A stretch of DNA of 64,000 nt from Amoebidium appalachense (GCA_963693365.1 CAVNZM010000002.1:1-64000), one strand, 5' to 3'. Counted from the first letter of the stretch, positions 36,490-50,361 are shown. The notes: a model not told the origin generated them from the letters alone. Translations and numbers: made by a program.

Positions 36490-39400
36490 ATGGATCCAAA
36501 CAAAACTGGCGTAAACAAAATCACCATGTGGAAAGGTGAAGGGAAGACTGGTCCCGATAGCAAAACTACCTATTTTCAATGGGAAATCATTTTTCTCGGC
36601 ATGATGACCGGCACTAAAGGTGTCCGACTCGTGGATGTTGTCCTTGCTGACAACTACGTCCCCCCTACCACCGTCGCGGTTGACGGTGAACCCCCCTTCT
36701 ATGGCTACGGCACTACCGCGGAACTCAAAGAGGCCCGCAATTGCCTCCTGCTCCATATGATACAGAACATCGACCCTTCCGTCCTCACCACCGTTGCCCA
36801 GTACCGTATTGGCATGGACCCTGAACGGGCCATGTGGAAATTCCGTCAACACTATCTCCAAGGCAAACCCGATCAGATCCGCATCCTTCACCGTCAGTGG
36901 GATGCCTGTGCCCTTCAGCCCGGTGAATCATTCACCACCTACCTGAGCCGTCTGCAGACCATCGTGAACCAGCTCCAGTCTCTCCAAGATGAGTCCATTC
37001 ACTTCACTCGTCTAGCTGAGAAGTTCTTCAATGAACTCACCACCAGAGACGACCTCACCCCTGAGTTCAATCGTCTTATCGAAGACTATCACTTCGGTGA
37101 TAAGCTATTCCCCGACTTCGAGTCCCTCCATAACCACGTCAAGGGCATCGAGTTACGTCAAGACCTCAAGATGCAACTCCGGAACAACCGTGCCCACCGT
37201 GCCTCCAAGTCCAGCATGGCATTAAATGCCAGTGCTCCCCCCCGTGATCTTCCTCGCCGTGACTTACGCACCCGACTTGACCGTACCTCTGGCACGGACC
37301 TCCGAACTCGTCTCTCCCGTCAGCACACCCGATCCCGTTCCCCCCACCGGCCTGTCTTCCGGTCCACGTCTCGTTCCCCCAGTCGTTCCCGTTTCTCGGG
37401 TTCCCGTCGTTCTGATTCCCCGGCTCGTTCTAACACCCCGTCCGTGAAAGAATGCTCCTACTGCCACGAGCCTGATCACACGATCATCGATTGCCCTGAG
37501 CCGAAATGCCGTATGTCCAGACACAACCGTTCCCGTCAAGGCAGTGAGAAATCTGTCTCCTTTGCTTTCTCGGCATACAATGCTAGCTCCGTCCCCGTGT
37601 CCTCCGACCCTGCCTGGGATTCCGGGTGCAACATGACTGTTTGCCCCACCCGTGAGTTCTTCCATGACCTCACTCCCCTTCCGACACCGACTCCCGTTGC
37701 TGCCTTCAATGGCACCCCCGTCTTGGCCACTCACACCGGCCATATCGTCATCAACACCACCACCGACCATGGCACTACCACCCTAACCATTGAAGCCTAC
37801 TACACCCCGTCTGGCCAAGCCTTCCTCATTTCAACATCCCAAGCTGCTGCCGAATACATCAAGGGTGATTTGAACGATGCCTCCACTCCGTCATTCCTCT
37901 TCGACCGACTCACCGGCCGTCATCTCGTCAACCTCCGTCTACACAACGGTCTGTATTACTTCAAGGACTACACCATTCAACCACCCACTCGTCCTGTGGC
38001 TCTGGCTGCCACTACCAGTGTTAACCCATCCATCTGGCACCATCGTCTGGGGCACCGAGCTATGACCAGCATCAAGGACATGGTGAAACACGACCTTGTT
38101 ATTGGTCTCCCCTCCTCTGTCCTCGACTGTGATGTTCCTGATTGTCATGGCTGCATTATGGGTAAGACCACCAAGGCTCCGTTCAGGGGTGACCGTCCTC
38201 ACTCCAACATCCCCGGTCATGAATGGCATTGGGATTTTTTTGAGCCTACCACAACATCGTACGGAGGTTCCAAGGTTGCTCTCGTCACTGTCTGCCGTGC
38301 CTCTGGCCTCGTCAAGATCTACCCGATGGCCGACCGTACCACCACCCTGGATATTCTCACAGCTCACACCAACCTCGTTGCCACCCATGCCCCCTCCAAA
38401 GTTGGTGTTTACCACTTCGACTCCGGCTCTGAGTTCACCTCCAAGGATACCCGTGCTTTTTGCCTCTCCCAGGGCATCAAGGCCAGCTATGCTCCGGTGG
38501 ACTGCCCTCAACTGAACGGCTATGTTGAACGACGTATGCGGTTCCTCCAAGAGATTGTCTGTTGCCTCCTCCATCAAGTCCAAGATCAGTCTCTGTCTCC
38601 CAAACTGTGGGCTGAGGCCCTCCAACATGCCGCCTACATCATCAACGTCACCCCGTCCACGACTGCCAATGGTCGTACACCATTCGAGGTTTTCTACGGT
38701 GTCAAGCCCGACATCTCCGAGCTCAAAGTGTTCGGTTGCCCTGCCTACACTCACGTGCCAGCCTCTAAACGGAACAAGCTGGCCCCCACCGTCAAACTCG
38801 GCATGTATATCGGCTATGATCTTCAATCACACTGCCACCGGATCTTCAATGCCACCACCCATCGTGTCGGCCTCTTCCGTGATGTGATTTTCGACGAATC
38901 AGCTTATCTCCCGTCCGACATTCCATCAACCCTTCCGACCCCCGACACCACTGCTACCTCGACCACCCCACCCCCCACAGTTGACACTGAAGATGATGTT
39001 TGTCTGGTGTACTCTGGCCCCCCTCCTGCCATCGTCGTTCCCCCGACACCCCCCCCCACCGGCCCCCCTGCCCCCGTGCCCGTCCAGCCTGCCGACCCTC
39101 ATCCTGCCCCTGGCAACGTCACACCCATCCGACCCGGCTCCCCCGACAACTTCCACTCGGCCCCGTCCAGCCCGGAGGTTGCCCCCCCTGCACTTCCGAA
39201 CTTCCAAGTTCCCCCCCCACCGTCTCCACCTACCCCGGTTCCTGCACCCCGTCGTTCTGCCCGTCTCCAGGGCAAGGTTGGACTTCAAGCCACCACCACC
39301 CTGCCAGTCCCCCCCGGTCCCCCCATCAACATCGACCAACTACCCAAACTTGTCCGTCAACTCTGTTCCGGACCCAATGGTGATCAGGTCAAGTCAGCCC

Positions 39401-40896
39401 TGACTGCTGAGTATCAAGCCTTCGTCGACAAAGACATCTTTGAACTTGTTGACCCTCCCCCTGGTGCTAACATCGTCGGCTTCAAGTGGATTGTCTCCGA
39501 GAAAACTCTCAACTCGGCTGGTGACACCAAGATCAAGGCACGTGGTGTTGCTCAAGGCTTCAGTCAGCAATACGGTGTTGACTATGAGTTGATTGAGAGC
39601 CCTGTCATCCGTCCGGCTGCTCTCCGTGCCATCCTGGCTCTGGCCGTTGTTGAAGGTCATGACATACATCAACTCGACGTGTCTACGGCCTTTCTCAACA
39701 GCCCACTCACCGAGACCATCTACATGAAACAACCCCCGGGATTCATCACCATGGCCACACTTGGCAAGGTCTGGAGACTCAAGAAAGCCCTGTACGGCCT
39801 CAAGCAAGCCTCCAAGGCTTGGTACGACTTCCTCGACGGCATTCTTCTTGCCCATGGCCTGACCCGTACTAAGACCGACCCGTGCATCTACCTCCGGTTC
39901 TTCCCCAACAACGATGTGGTACGGGCTGGTAACTACGTCGATGACTCCACCATCACCAACACCCGGGGTTCTACTGCTGCCAGTGACCTGGCTGCCCACA
40001 TCAGCAAGATGGCCAGCTGTCGTATGAGTCCATTTGACCGTATGCTCGGTGTTGATTTTAATCACTCTGATCCCCATCACCTCCACATGCACCAGAGGTC
40101 TTACATCATGGATATCATCCACGACTTCAACCTCACCGATGCCAAGTCCAAGTCTACCCCCATCCCTGCAGGCACCACCGTCTCCCTGGCTGATTGCCCC
40201 CCCCAACCGTTCACCGTGCCCTACCGTGAGTTACTCGGCCGTCTCCTCTGGGTGGCACGGTGCACACGTCCCGACATTGCCTATGCCATCGGCTTCCTTG
40301 GTCGGTTCAGCACCAACCCCGGCAAGACTCACTGGGACCTTCTCCGTCGTGTGGCCCGGTACCTGCTCGGCACCATTGACCTTGGCATTGACTACAAGTA
40401 CTCGGCCACCCAGTCCCCCATACTCGAATGCTACACGGATGCTGACTTTGCTGGTTGTGCCGACAGCAAGAAGTCTACCACCGGCTACATTATCGTGTTT
40501 GCTGGTATGCCCGTCATCTGGTACTCCAAGCTCCAGCCCATCACGGCCACCAGCACCACTGAAGCTGAGCTGATTGCTCTCAATGCTGGCACCCAAGAAG
40601 TTGCTTGGGTCCGTGACCTCTTCAAGGAACTCGGCTGTCCCATGCTTGCTCCGACTCCGGTGTACTGTGACAACCAGTCGACCATCGCCATCGTCAACTC
40701 CACCGGCATCAAGCACCGTACCAAACACATTGCCGTCCGGTATCACAACACCAAGGACTACATTGCCAGTGGGGACGTGGTTGTCCACTACGTTGAGTCA
40801 GCCCACAACTTAGCTGACATACTCACCAAACCCCTCCCCGGCCCGAGTCATGTCCACCATCGTGCTCGACTTTGTTTACCGGATATTGTGGATTGA
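36490..40896 (+). CDS. Copia Gag-Pol polyprotein (intact)
   Basis: 1,468 codons without a stop, starting at the first ATG after the primer site. Order: Gag capsid (~1-300) with a basic Arg/Ser-rich tail, zinc knuckle CSYCHEPDHTIIDC (322-335), protease WDSGCN (Asp 377), GAG-preintegrase with HHCC zinc site (WHHRLGH ... CDVPDCHGC), integrase with Asp 582, Asp 644 and Glu 680 (D-61-D-35-E), a Pro-rich linker (~820-950), reverse transcriptase with FKWIVSEK, LDVSTAFLN and YVDD at 1149-1152, then RNase H with YTDADFAG (first Asp 1317), TEAEL, CDNQS and LADILTK. The protein would be cleaved by its own protease, package RNA in particles, copy it to DNA and integrate it. All key residues are present. 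Integrase-before-RT order and motif set define Ty1/Copia. It could also act in trans on the family A and B elements. Confidence 0.95.
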   Translation: MDPNKTGVNKITMWKGEGKTGPDSKTTYFQWEIIFLGMMTGTKGVRLVDVVLADNYVPPTTVAVDGEPPFYGYGTTAELKEARNCLLLHMIQNIDPSVLTTVAQYRIGMDPERAMWKFRQHYLQGKPDQIRILHRQWDACALQPGESFTTYLSRLQTIVNQLQSLQDESIHFTRLAEKFFNELTTRDDLTPEFNRLIEDYHFGDKLFPDFESLHNHVKGIELRQDLKMQLRNNRAHRASKSSMALNASAPPRDLPRRDLRTRLDRTSGTDLRTRLSRQHTRSRSPHRPVFRSTSRSPSRSRFSGSRRSDSPARSNTPSVKECSYCHEPDHTIIDCPEPKCRMSRHNRSRQGSEKSVSFAFSAYNASSVPVSSDPAWDSGCNMTVCPTREFFHDLTPLPTPTPVAAFNGTPVLATHTGHIVINTTTDHGTTTLTIEAYYTPSGQAFLISTSQAAAEYIKGDLNDASTPSFLFDRLTGRHLVNLRLHNGLYYFKDYTIQPPTRPVALAATTSVNPSIWHHRLGHRAMTSIKDMVKHDLVIGLPSSVLDCDVPDCHGCIMGKTTKAPFRGDRPHSNIPGHEWHWDFFEPTTTSYGGSKVALVTVCRASGLVKIYPMADRTTTLDILTAHTNLVATHAPSKVGVYHFDSGSEFTSKDTRAFCLSQGIKASYAPVDCPQLNGYVERRMRFLQEIVCCLLHQVQDQSLSPKLWAEALQHAAYIINVTPSTTANGRTPFEVFYGVKPDISELKVFGCPAYTHVPASKRNKLAPTVKLGMYIGYDLQSHCHRIFNATTHRVGLFRDVIFDESAYLPSDIPSTLPTPDTTATSTTPPPTVDTEDDVCLVYSGPPPAIVVPPTPPPTGPPAPVPVQPADPHPAPGNVTPIRPGSPDNFHSAPSSPEVAPPALPNFQVPPPPSPPTPVPAPRRSARLQGKVGLQATTTLPVPPGPPINIDQLPKLVRQLCSGPNGDQVKSALTAEYQAFVDKDIFELVDPPPGANIVGFKWIVSEKTLNSAGDTKIKARGVAQGFSQQYGVDYELIESPVIRPAALRAILALAVVEGHDIHQLDVSTAFLNSPLTETIYMKQPPGFITMATLGKVWRLKKALYGLKQASKAWYDFLDGILLAHGLTRTKTDPCIYLRFFPNNDVVRAGNYVDDSTITNTRGSTAASDLAAHISKMASCRMSPFDRMLGVDFNHSDPHHLHMHQRSYIMDIIHDFNLTDAKSKSTPIPAGTTVSLADCPPQPFTVPYRELLGRLLWVARCTRPDIAYAIGFLGRFSTNPGKTHWDLLRRVARYLLGTIDLGIDYKYSATQSPILECYTDADFAGCADSKKSTTGYIIVFAGMPVIWYSKLQPITATSTTEAELIALNAGTQEVAWVRDLFKELGCPMLAPTPVYCDNQSTIAIVNSTGIKHRTKHIAVRYHNTKDYIASGDVVVHYVESAHNLADILTKPLPGPSHVHHRARLCLPDIVD

Positions 40897-41117
40897 CCCG
40901 ACCTACTTCAAGAGTGATTTTCTCATGTGTACTACTTACTTTATCAACATCATTATATCATATGTATTGCCTTTGTGGGTATGCCCACTTAGGGTTTATA
41001 TATAAGGTTTGACCTGTACCATCACTCTACTCTATCTTTCACTGGTTTAAAACCCCGTTAATCAAACACCGCCTATACACGTGATATATATTCGTTGTTT
41101 TTGCCCCGGTTCCTTCC

Positions 41118-41205
41118 CCCCCTCCCCCCCCCCCCCCCCTTCCCCCCCCCTTCCCCCCCCTTCCCCCCCCCCTCCCCCCCCCCTTCTCCCCCCCCCCCCC
41201 CCCGG
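41118..41205. repeat. Poly-C tract in the 3' untranslated part of element D
   Basis: C-runs broken by TT and T lie between the Gag-Pol stop and the 3' LTR, so the element carries its own homopolymer. Confidence 0.9.
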
Positions 41206-41315
41206 GAAAAGTACACACTTTAATTTTTTTTTTTTCCGTTTCTGTTCTCAAGTGGGGAGATTTCACTAGTTCAGTGGGGATATGATAACACAAACTTCAA
41301 AGTCTTAAGTGGGGA

Positions 41316-42250
41316 TGTTATAATACGTAGTATTTACATATTGTAAGATCTTCTCAGTTCGTGTTATGTTTTCATTCATTTACTTAATGAAAAAGATGTG
41401 CTCCTTGTACGTAAATTATGACATCGATCTCCAGTGTATTTGAGTACTTGTAATCGTGTTGTGTCGGCTATATTCGTGTGTTTAGATATCGATTACAGCA
41501 ACTGATTATAGGTACACGAGTCTACCCAGTGAGGGAGACACGTGTACATGTTATGTGTACATGAATATCTTCGGTTATAACTGTGTTTTGCTGTTCGTGT
41601 TTTCTGTCCTGCTTTCTTTTCTTTTTCCTCTTTCTTCGTCTTTTCTTTTCTCTTTCTTTCTTCTCTTGTTTCCTTTCATTTAATTATATTTCTCTCTCAC
41701 TAATATACGTTGAGTAGATTTATATTACTCGTTATGTTTTGATTGGTAGAAAAACACTTAGGTTACACTTTAGCTTGTCAGGTATGATTCATAGCTTAGT
41801 CAACCACTTTTGTTTTGTGTGTTGCCGTACTATATCCAATCAGTGGACTTAGTCAGAAAATGTCTGAGTCTTTGTAGCCGATGATAGGTTAGAAACACCA
41901 CCTCTTTCCTCGTTACTCTTCACCTCTTTTCTTTCTTATAGCTGTGACCTATGGTGTGTGTTCCCGCGTCTCCGGATCTATCCGGGAAATAATCAGTTAA
42001 TTATGATTGGTTATTTTAGACATAGATCTGATTTCCGACTGGTCGGAAATCATGTATGGATTTAACTTAAGGGAATTTCAGGTATTTATTAGCGATCAAA
42101 ATAAATTGAGTTCAGTCGTGTCTAAACATTGATGTCTGTTGTGTACACTGCTCCGATCGTTCCGTGTTTTGTTGTTGTGTGTGTCTGTGGTGTTTTCACA
42201 CTGCACCACTGTGTCTCTGCTTACATCCTAAATACTTATAGAATTTAACA
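41316..42250 (+). repeat. 3' LTR of element D
   Basis: 935 bp; preceded by purine tract AAGTGGGGA and followed by the GGGAG target duplication. Confidence 0.92.
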
Positions 42251-42255
42251 GGGAG

Positions 42256-42735
42256 TGTAAACAACTGTACACATGAACTGTACATGTTTACTAAAGAATG
42301 TGATCTACTAGCACACGATTCGTGCTTTGTCATGAATATCACATAAATATTATGTCCGCACCAATAGGACTCACTCTGACCTAAGAATTGAACCATATAT
42401 GGTTCTTCCGCTGCATACCACATAAACGAAGTGAACCAATAAGAGGTTTGCATAAATAGGACAAAGGTCTGACTGGCTCGGACCGCACCAGAATCACGAA
42501 TGGCATGTTGCCACCCGCGCTGGCCGCGGATGAACCAATCCTGGGCCTTGATCCGAAACCTGGGGGCTATATAAGAAAGCCGTCCCAGTACGGGGATCAC
42601 ATCAGTGAAGTCTGAGACAGACTGAGTCGGCCCATAGTAAAAGCAACCTGGCCGCGTGTGCCTTTCTACCCGTTCTCTGTCTTTATTTTGATTCAGTTGT
42701 ACTCTGCCTTATCCTAACTAGTCCAACTGTTTACA
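42256..42735 (+). repeat. 3' LTR of family C copy 2
   Basis: 480 bp, displaced 6.8 kb from its polypurine tract by element D. Confidence 0.9.
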
Positions 42736-42740
42736 GTGTG

Positions 42741-42816
42741 TGTGTGTCAACGACTATACACTCTACTTGTGTTAAGTGCAGACCCTGCTACGTGTGGGTA
42801 AGGTAGTTTTCTCTCA
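42741..42816 (+). repeat. 3' LTR of element B, terminal part
   Basis: Continues the LTR interrupted at 30908 and ends at TCTCTCA followed by the target duplication CTAAG (42817-42821). Confidence 0.85.
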
Positions 42817-42821
42817 CTAAG

Positions 42822-43140
42822 AACACACTCACGACAAAAACATACATAACACAAATATGTGCACACACACGTAGAGATAAGTCTACTGGGGGTCCCTTGG
42901 GGATTATGTGCTATTGATTGCCACGGACATATCATGGTGGCCCATCCTCATCCACGTGCTGTTGTGTTTACCAGTGCAGCCAATCAAATGCAGCCACCGA
43001 CACATATGTACATGTGTAACCGTAGTATGTACGTACCGTACAGTTACCGAGTGGTAAAGGCTAGCAGATGGGGCATTGTATCGCAAAATCATACTAAAAC
43101 GACGGAAGCCTTCCTGGATGTATGTTTATATAGGGAGTAC
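42822..43140 (+). other. Open segment of unknown nature, interrupted by a solo LTR
   Basis: A frame open from 42859 to 43140 continues in register at 44056-44208 once the LTR and one copy of its target duplication are removed: 144 codons, no ATG at the beginning and no family recognised. It may be the tail of an old gene or chance. Confidence 0.3.
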
Positions 43141-44050
43141 TGTTGGAATACGTCACTACGTAGGACAGCAAGAGTCTTGAAGTATGTATGTGTCTTAGCT
43201 TTGTTTGTATTCGTGTCTGCTATCCTTCTTTGTGCTCTCCCCCCCTCTCCCTCTTTTTCTCTTTTCTTTCTCTCTCTCTCTCTCTCCCCCCCCCCCCCCC
43301 CCCCCCATATATATCTCTCTCTCCCTTGTTTCTGTGTGCACAGATATCTGTAGATCTGTGCACACCTGGCTCTCTTGCCTGATAGAACTTATTGTATTTT
43401 ATCTGTGTTTGCTCTCCTCTGTTTATCTGAGAGGTAGCGTGATTGGCTAGCTATATTCGTTGTCTTTGTTTTAGTTCAAAGTGGCTTAGTTTTAGTTCAC
43501 ATTGAAATGACTCACCAATAGTCGCGAGTGAGTACATCTATAGATCGTGTTGTGCATTCCTGTCTATTAATATACGTGTTATGATTGGACACAATAGAGA
43601 TATATGGAATTTGGTTTATCGTAATGTGTCTTCACTTTGAGAGTGTCGACTATTAGGAAATATATGTATTTAAATGAGTTTCTTTATAGAGACGAGTAAT
43701 ACTATAAATATATGTGTATTAATAGTGACAAGATGTATAATTACTTAATTTATTTAAGTAAGAGTTTCTAAGCTTCAGTTATGTCGGAAGTTGGAATGCG
43801 TATGCTCTGTCGGAAGGTGTTTTTCTATCATCTGATAGAACCGATTGGTTCTCCCCTTTTAGTTGAGATAAGGTGATAAGTTGCAAGTACAAAAAGACCC
43901 GAGAGCACAATAAAAGGTCAGTTGTTGTTTGAAATCTTTCATGTGTCGTGAACAACTCCGATTGCCCTCTCTTTATTGTGTTGGTCGTGTTTTACATAAC
44001 ACCTCTAGAGATCTGTGCACTCTGCTCCCTTAGACCGGTACAAAACAACA
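43141..44050. mobile_element. Solo LTR (family E)
   Basis: 910 bp, TGTTGGAATACG...AAAACAACA (TGTTG/CAACA ends), with the 5-bp duplication AGTAC at 43136-43140 and 44051-44055. It contains CT- and C-runs (43268-43306) and AATAAA at about 43909. No internal region. Confidence 0.75.
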
Positions 44051-44055
44051 AGTAC

Positions 44056-44835
44056 CCTTGCTTTGCCATGATATACGCCGTCCAAAAACCACATGTACCC
44101 CCGTGGGTGCATATGGTGTGTCTGGGCCATAAACGGGGGGACCATTACCCCCGCCACAGAGCGGGGCCCCTTGATGTCGCTTGGGGCCTTCCAATATCCC
44201 CCCTTTGATTTACATTATGGGAGTCCTTGTTTTTTAAATAATCTTGTTCAATCAGGTGCGAGAGGATATCCGTCGTACACATATATCAGACACCATTGTG
44301 TGCACGTACACGCACTCGGGGAGGAGGGGGGCGAGGGGGAAAGATGGGTACTATTATACTACTATACACTTGTATACTTTATTTTTTATCAGCATTTTCT
44401 GTCTGTGTATGAAACACAGTATGCCATAGCATTATCCCTACAGCTAAAACGTTCCTGATTGGTTGGCCTGCGACCAGCGCACGACCAATGATTTGCGGCT
44501 AGGCCCAAATATGTTAATGGGCCGCAGGATAACTGTTCCGCTTACATGCGATGCTTCTAAGATTTACAATCAACCGTTGGGTTTTGAATCAGAAAATACA
44601 TCATATCTCAATGGGTGGCTTAATGAAGAACAACCTACCCCGATCATGGCATGCATTGATTGGCTGGTTTCAAATAGATGCTTAGTGCAAATCAGAGGCT
44701 TACAAAACTCCATCAAAAACAGATGGTTATGTGAAGACTCGCCCTCACAGAACAAACCAACATGCAGCTTATGCACATACCAGCCCGGAGCAAGTGTAAC
44801 AGTTGGATGATGCTACTCAGCGCTACTTTCCATCA
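44056..44835. other. Intergenic, 3' side of the BTB-WD40 gene
   Basis: No recognised gene. A plus-strand frame of about 115 codons (44463-44810) lacks an early ATG and any recognised domain and is not called. A minus-strand AATAAA occurs near 44380. Confidence 0.5.
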
Positions 44836-48751
<3,916 letters not shown>

Positions 48752-49072
48752 GTTGCTGGCCGGCGTTGGCAGCCTGTGACGGTCACCCCGTAGGTGTCAC
48801 TGAGAATCTACGCCCACTGCACTGCAAGCGCTACAGCGCCCCCACACACTACTCTGAACGAAGGGCGCACCGGCCCTCTCTGGCTGCAAAAAAACTCACG
48901 AGGGCGCCTGCTAGCTGCTCGGTGCACTCGAACACAAAGCCCTTGCTTGCTTACGCTGTCTAAACGTACAGGGCACTGAGCCTCACTGAGCCGCCAACTT
49001 CGCCCGATCTGTGGCTCACCTTTGAGCCCGGCCCGCCGGATCCCCGCGGCCAGCACCAGGCCACACACACGT
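48752..49072. promoter_or_regulatory. Probable upstream region of BTB-WD40 paralogue 1
   Basis: 321 bp of unique sequence without repeats or genes between the inferred ATG and the inverted-repeat element. No core promoter motif identified. Confidence 0.4.
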
Positions 49073-49974
49073 CACAGTGGACCTGTGTGATCGGCTCGCC
49101 GCCGGGGGCTCGTCGGCCGTTGGTATGCGGTCAAATTCATCGTATCAGTTCAACGATCTGTGTGATTAGACCTGGCCGGGCCCATCGCCACCCCGACGAG
49201 CCTGTCGGCCATAAAATGAGGTGTCGATTTCCATCCCGTCAGGGCTCGTCGCCAGTTAACGCTGATTGGCTAAAAGTTTTGGCGCACTTAACATTGATTG
49301 GCTGTTTTTGGCGGCAGAGTTCACGCAGCCTTCATAAAGCAGCGACGCTGGCGGTTGAGGTCAGTTTGCATCGCCCGTTTTTCCAAATAACACGACACCG
49401 CAAACATGAGTCAGCCTCAGTACACTGCACCCCAGCTTCGTGCCATTTAGATGTTGTATAGGATGGAAAGTGATTTCTGCCTGCATTGCGCTCATTATTA
49501 AAAAACGTGTGGGAACCTCAAACCCGTCAAAAACCACAGTCCCACCAAACTCTTCAGACACCCAAGCGGCCCTAGCTATGGAAACCAAGGCCTGAGAGTT
49601 CTGTAAAGCCATGTTATAGCCGGCATTTACCAGAGCCGTAACAAACCCTTCCAACAACAGCAAACACCATGATTGAGCAGCTGATGTTATAAACAGCATG
49701 TACAGCTTTACAAGCTCTTCTTCTGAGGGTGGCCACATTTTCTACTAATTTCTCGCCCACTTCGAAAGATGCTGAGAAAAAAACTGAAAAAACTGAGACA
49801 AAAGAAAAGCTGAAAATAGAAAAACGTTCCCGAAAATGTGACAGGCCCGGCTGGGTCGCCGAGCTTGACCGGCCCGTGGCTCACGCATCTGTCCTGCCGA
49901 CAGCTGGGCGGAGGCGCCGCCGGGCCCATCGACATCTGGCCCGGGCAGCGGGCTGATCACACAGGTCCAGTGTG
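49073..49974. mobile_element. 0.9-kb element with terminal inverted repeats (DNA transposon-like)
   Basis: Imperfect ~34-bp inverted repeats, 49073-49106 and 49941-49974, share GGACCTGTGTGATC and about 30 of 34 bases. Subterminal motifs recur at both ends (CCGGGCCCATCG, GACGAGCC). Target duplication not evident, so the class is uncertain. It encloses an unassigned 125-codon frame. Confidence 0.5.
49361..49738 (-). CDS. Hypothetical 125-aa protein in the inverted-repeat element
   Basis: ATG-initiated frame whose composition (mixed hydrophobic and charged, AT-richer codons than the neighbouring genes) is protein-like: MWPPSEEELVKLYMLFITSA at the N-terminus, then EEFGGTVVFDGFEVPTRFLI in the middle. 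No family or catalytic motif recognised. It may be a truncated element-encoded protein; chance cannot be excluded. Confidence 0.3.
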   Translation of the reverse strand: MWPPSEEELVKLYMLFITSAAQSWCLLLLEGFVTALVNAGYNMALQNSQALVSIARAAWVSEEFGGTVVFDGFEVPTRFLIMSAMQAEITFHPIQHLNGTKLGCSVLRLTHVCGVVLFGKTGDAN

Positions 49975-50060
49975 TAAGCCACGGTAACGCAGTTGGCAGT
50001 GGGAGTCCACAGGCCTAGGGGCTATGTGGGCGTGGCAGTGGTGGTGGGGTGGAGGTGTGC

Positions 50061-50108
<48 letters not shown>

Positions 50109-50361
50109 AAGGGGTGGCATGGTGACACATGCCAATGTGACCCATGCCATGGCATGGAGTAAAGGACGTACGTCCTTGTGCTTGAATATTTTATTCTTGT
50201 CCGCTGGACCACACATACATGATAAGCCGTGTTCGGCAACATGCTCATGCCATGTCGTGATAGCAAACATCTTGACTACATCTAATGCTACGGCCTGTGC
50301 CGGCACATCTCGACTTCACATACGTGGACAACACCTCTCGACGCTCCTCTCGACCCCTACT
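49975..50361. other. Intergenic and 3' UTR of the ketoacyl-CoA reductase
   Basis: Contains a (GT)n(G)n compound tract (50058-50107) and the candidate poly(A) signal of the leftward gene. Confidence 0.6.
50190..50195 (-). terminator. Candidate poly(A) signal for the ketoacyl-CoA reductase
   Basis: AATAAA on the minus strand about 165 bases past the stop codon at 50362. Confidence 0.5.

Larger units (their letters stand above)
35493..42250 (+). mobile_element. Element D: complete Copia-type LTR retrotransposon
   Basis: 6.76 kb. The LTRs (35493-36427, 41316-42250) are both 935 bp, with no difference found on reading, and start TGTTATAA and end TTAACA. Target duplication GGGAG (35488-35492, 42251-42255). 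A primer site starting GGTTATG follows the 5' LTR; the purine tract AAGTGGGGA precedes the 3' LTR. One uninterrupted Gag-Pol frame with all catalytic motifs. It is the youngest layer and potentially mobile. It lies exactly at the polypurine-tract/3' LTR junction of the family C element. Confidence 0.93.
30909..42735 (+). mobile_element. Family C element, copy 2, carrying three nested insertions
   Basis: 5' LTR 30909-31388, 3' LTR 42256-42735, both 480 bp; target duplication GTGTG in the 3' LTR of element B. The primer-site-like TTGGCGACCGCGC follows the 5' LTR and the polypurine tract AAGGGGGGAG ends at 35492. Removing the nested TRIM, solo LTR and element D leaves a 2.6-kb interior collinear with the inverted interior of copy 1. 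The leader frame (MADHNPFYHDD, 31488 on) ends at a stop near 31545. No polymerase genes. Confidence 0.85.
21389..42816 (+). mobile_element. Element B: old Copia-type LTR retrotransposon, split by later insertions
   Basis: 5' LTR 21389-21957. The 3' LTR is in two parts, 30403-30908 and 42741-42816. The 5-bp duplication CTAAG occurs at 21384-21388 and 42817-42821. LTRs begin TGTTGGAATATACAAC (first base changed in the 3' copy) and end TTTCTCTCA. Removing nested elements leaves about 6.0 kb. The internal region holds degenerate gag, protease, integrase and RNase H, but the reverse transcriptase core is deleted. A purine tract AAGGGGCG precedes the 3' LTR. Divergence between the LTRs and the many frame breaks mark it as the oldest layer of the nest. 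Confidence 0.85.

Noticed and set aside
44463-44810. 115-codon plus-strand frame
   Set aside because: No early ATG, no recognised domain, positioned just downstream of a convergent gene end; probably chance.
49265-49320. TTTTGGCGC and TTTTGGCGG resembling E2F sites next to two GATTGGC boxes
   Set aside because: They lie inside the inverted-repeat element downstream of its frame and away from mapped gene starts; too short to claim.
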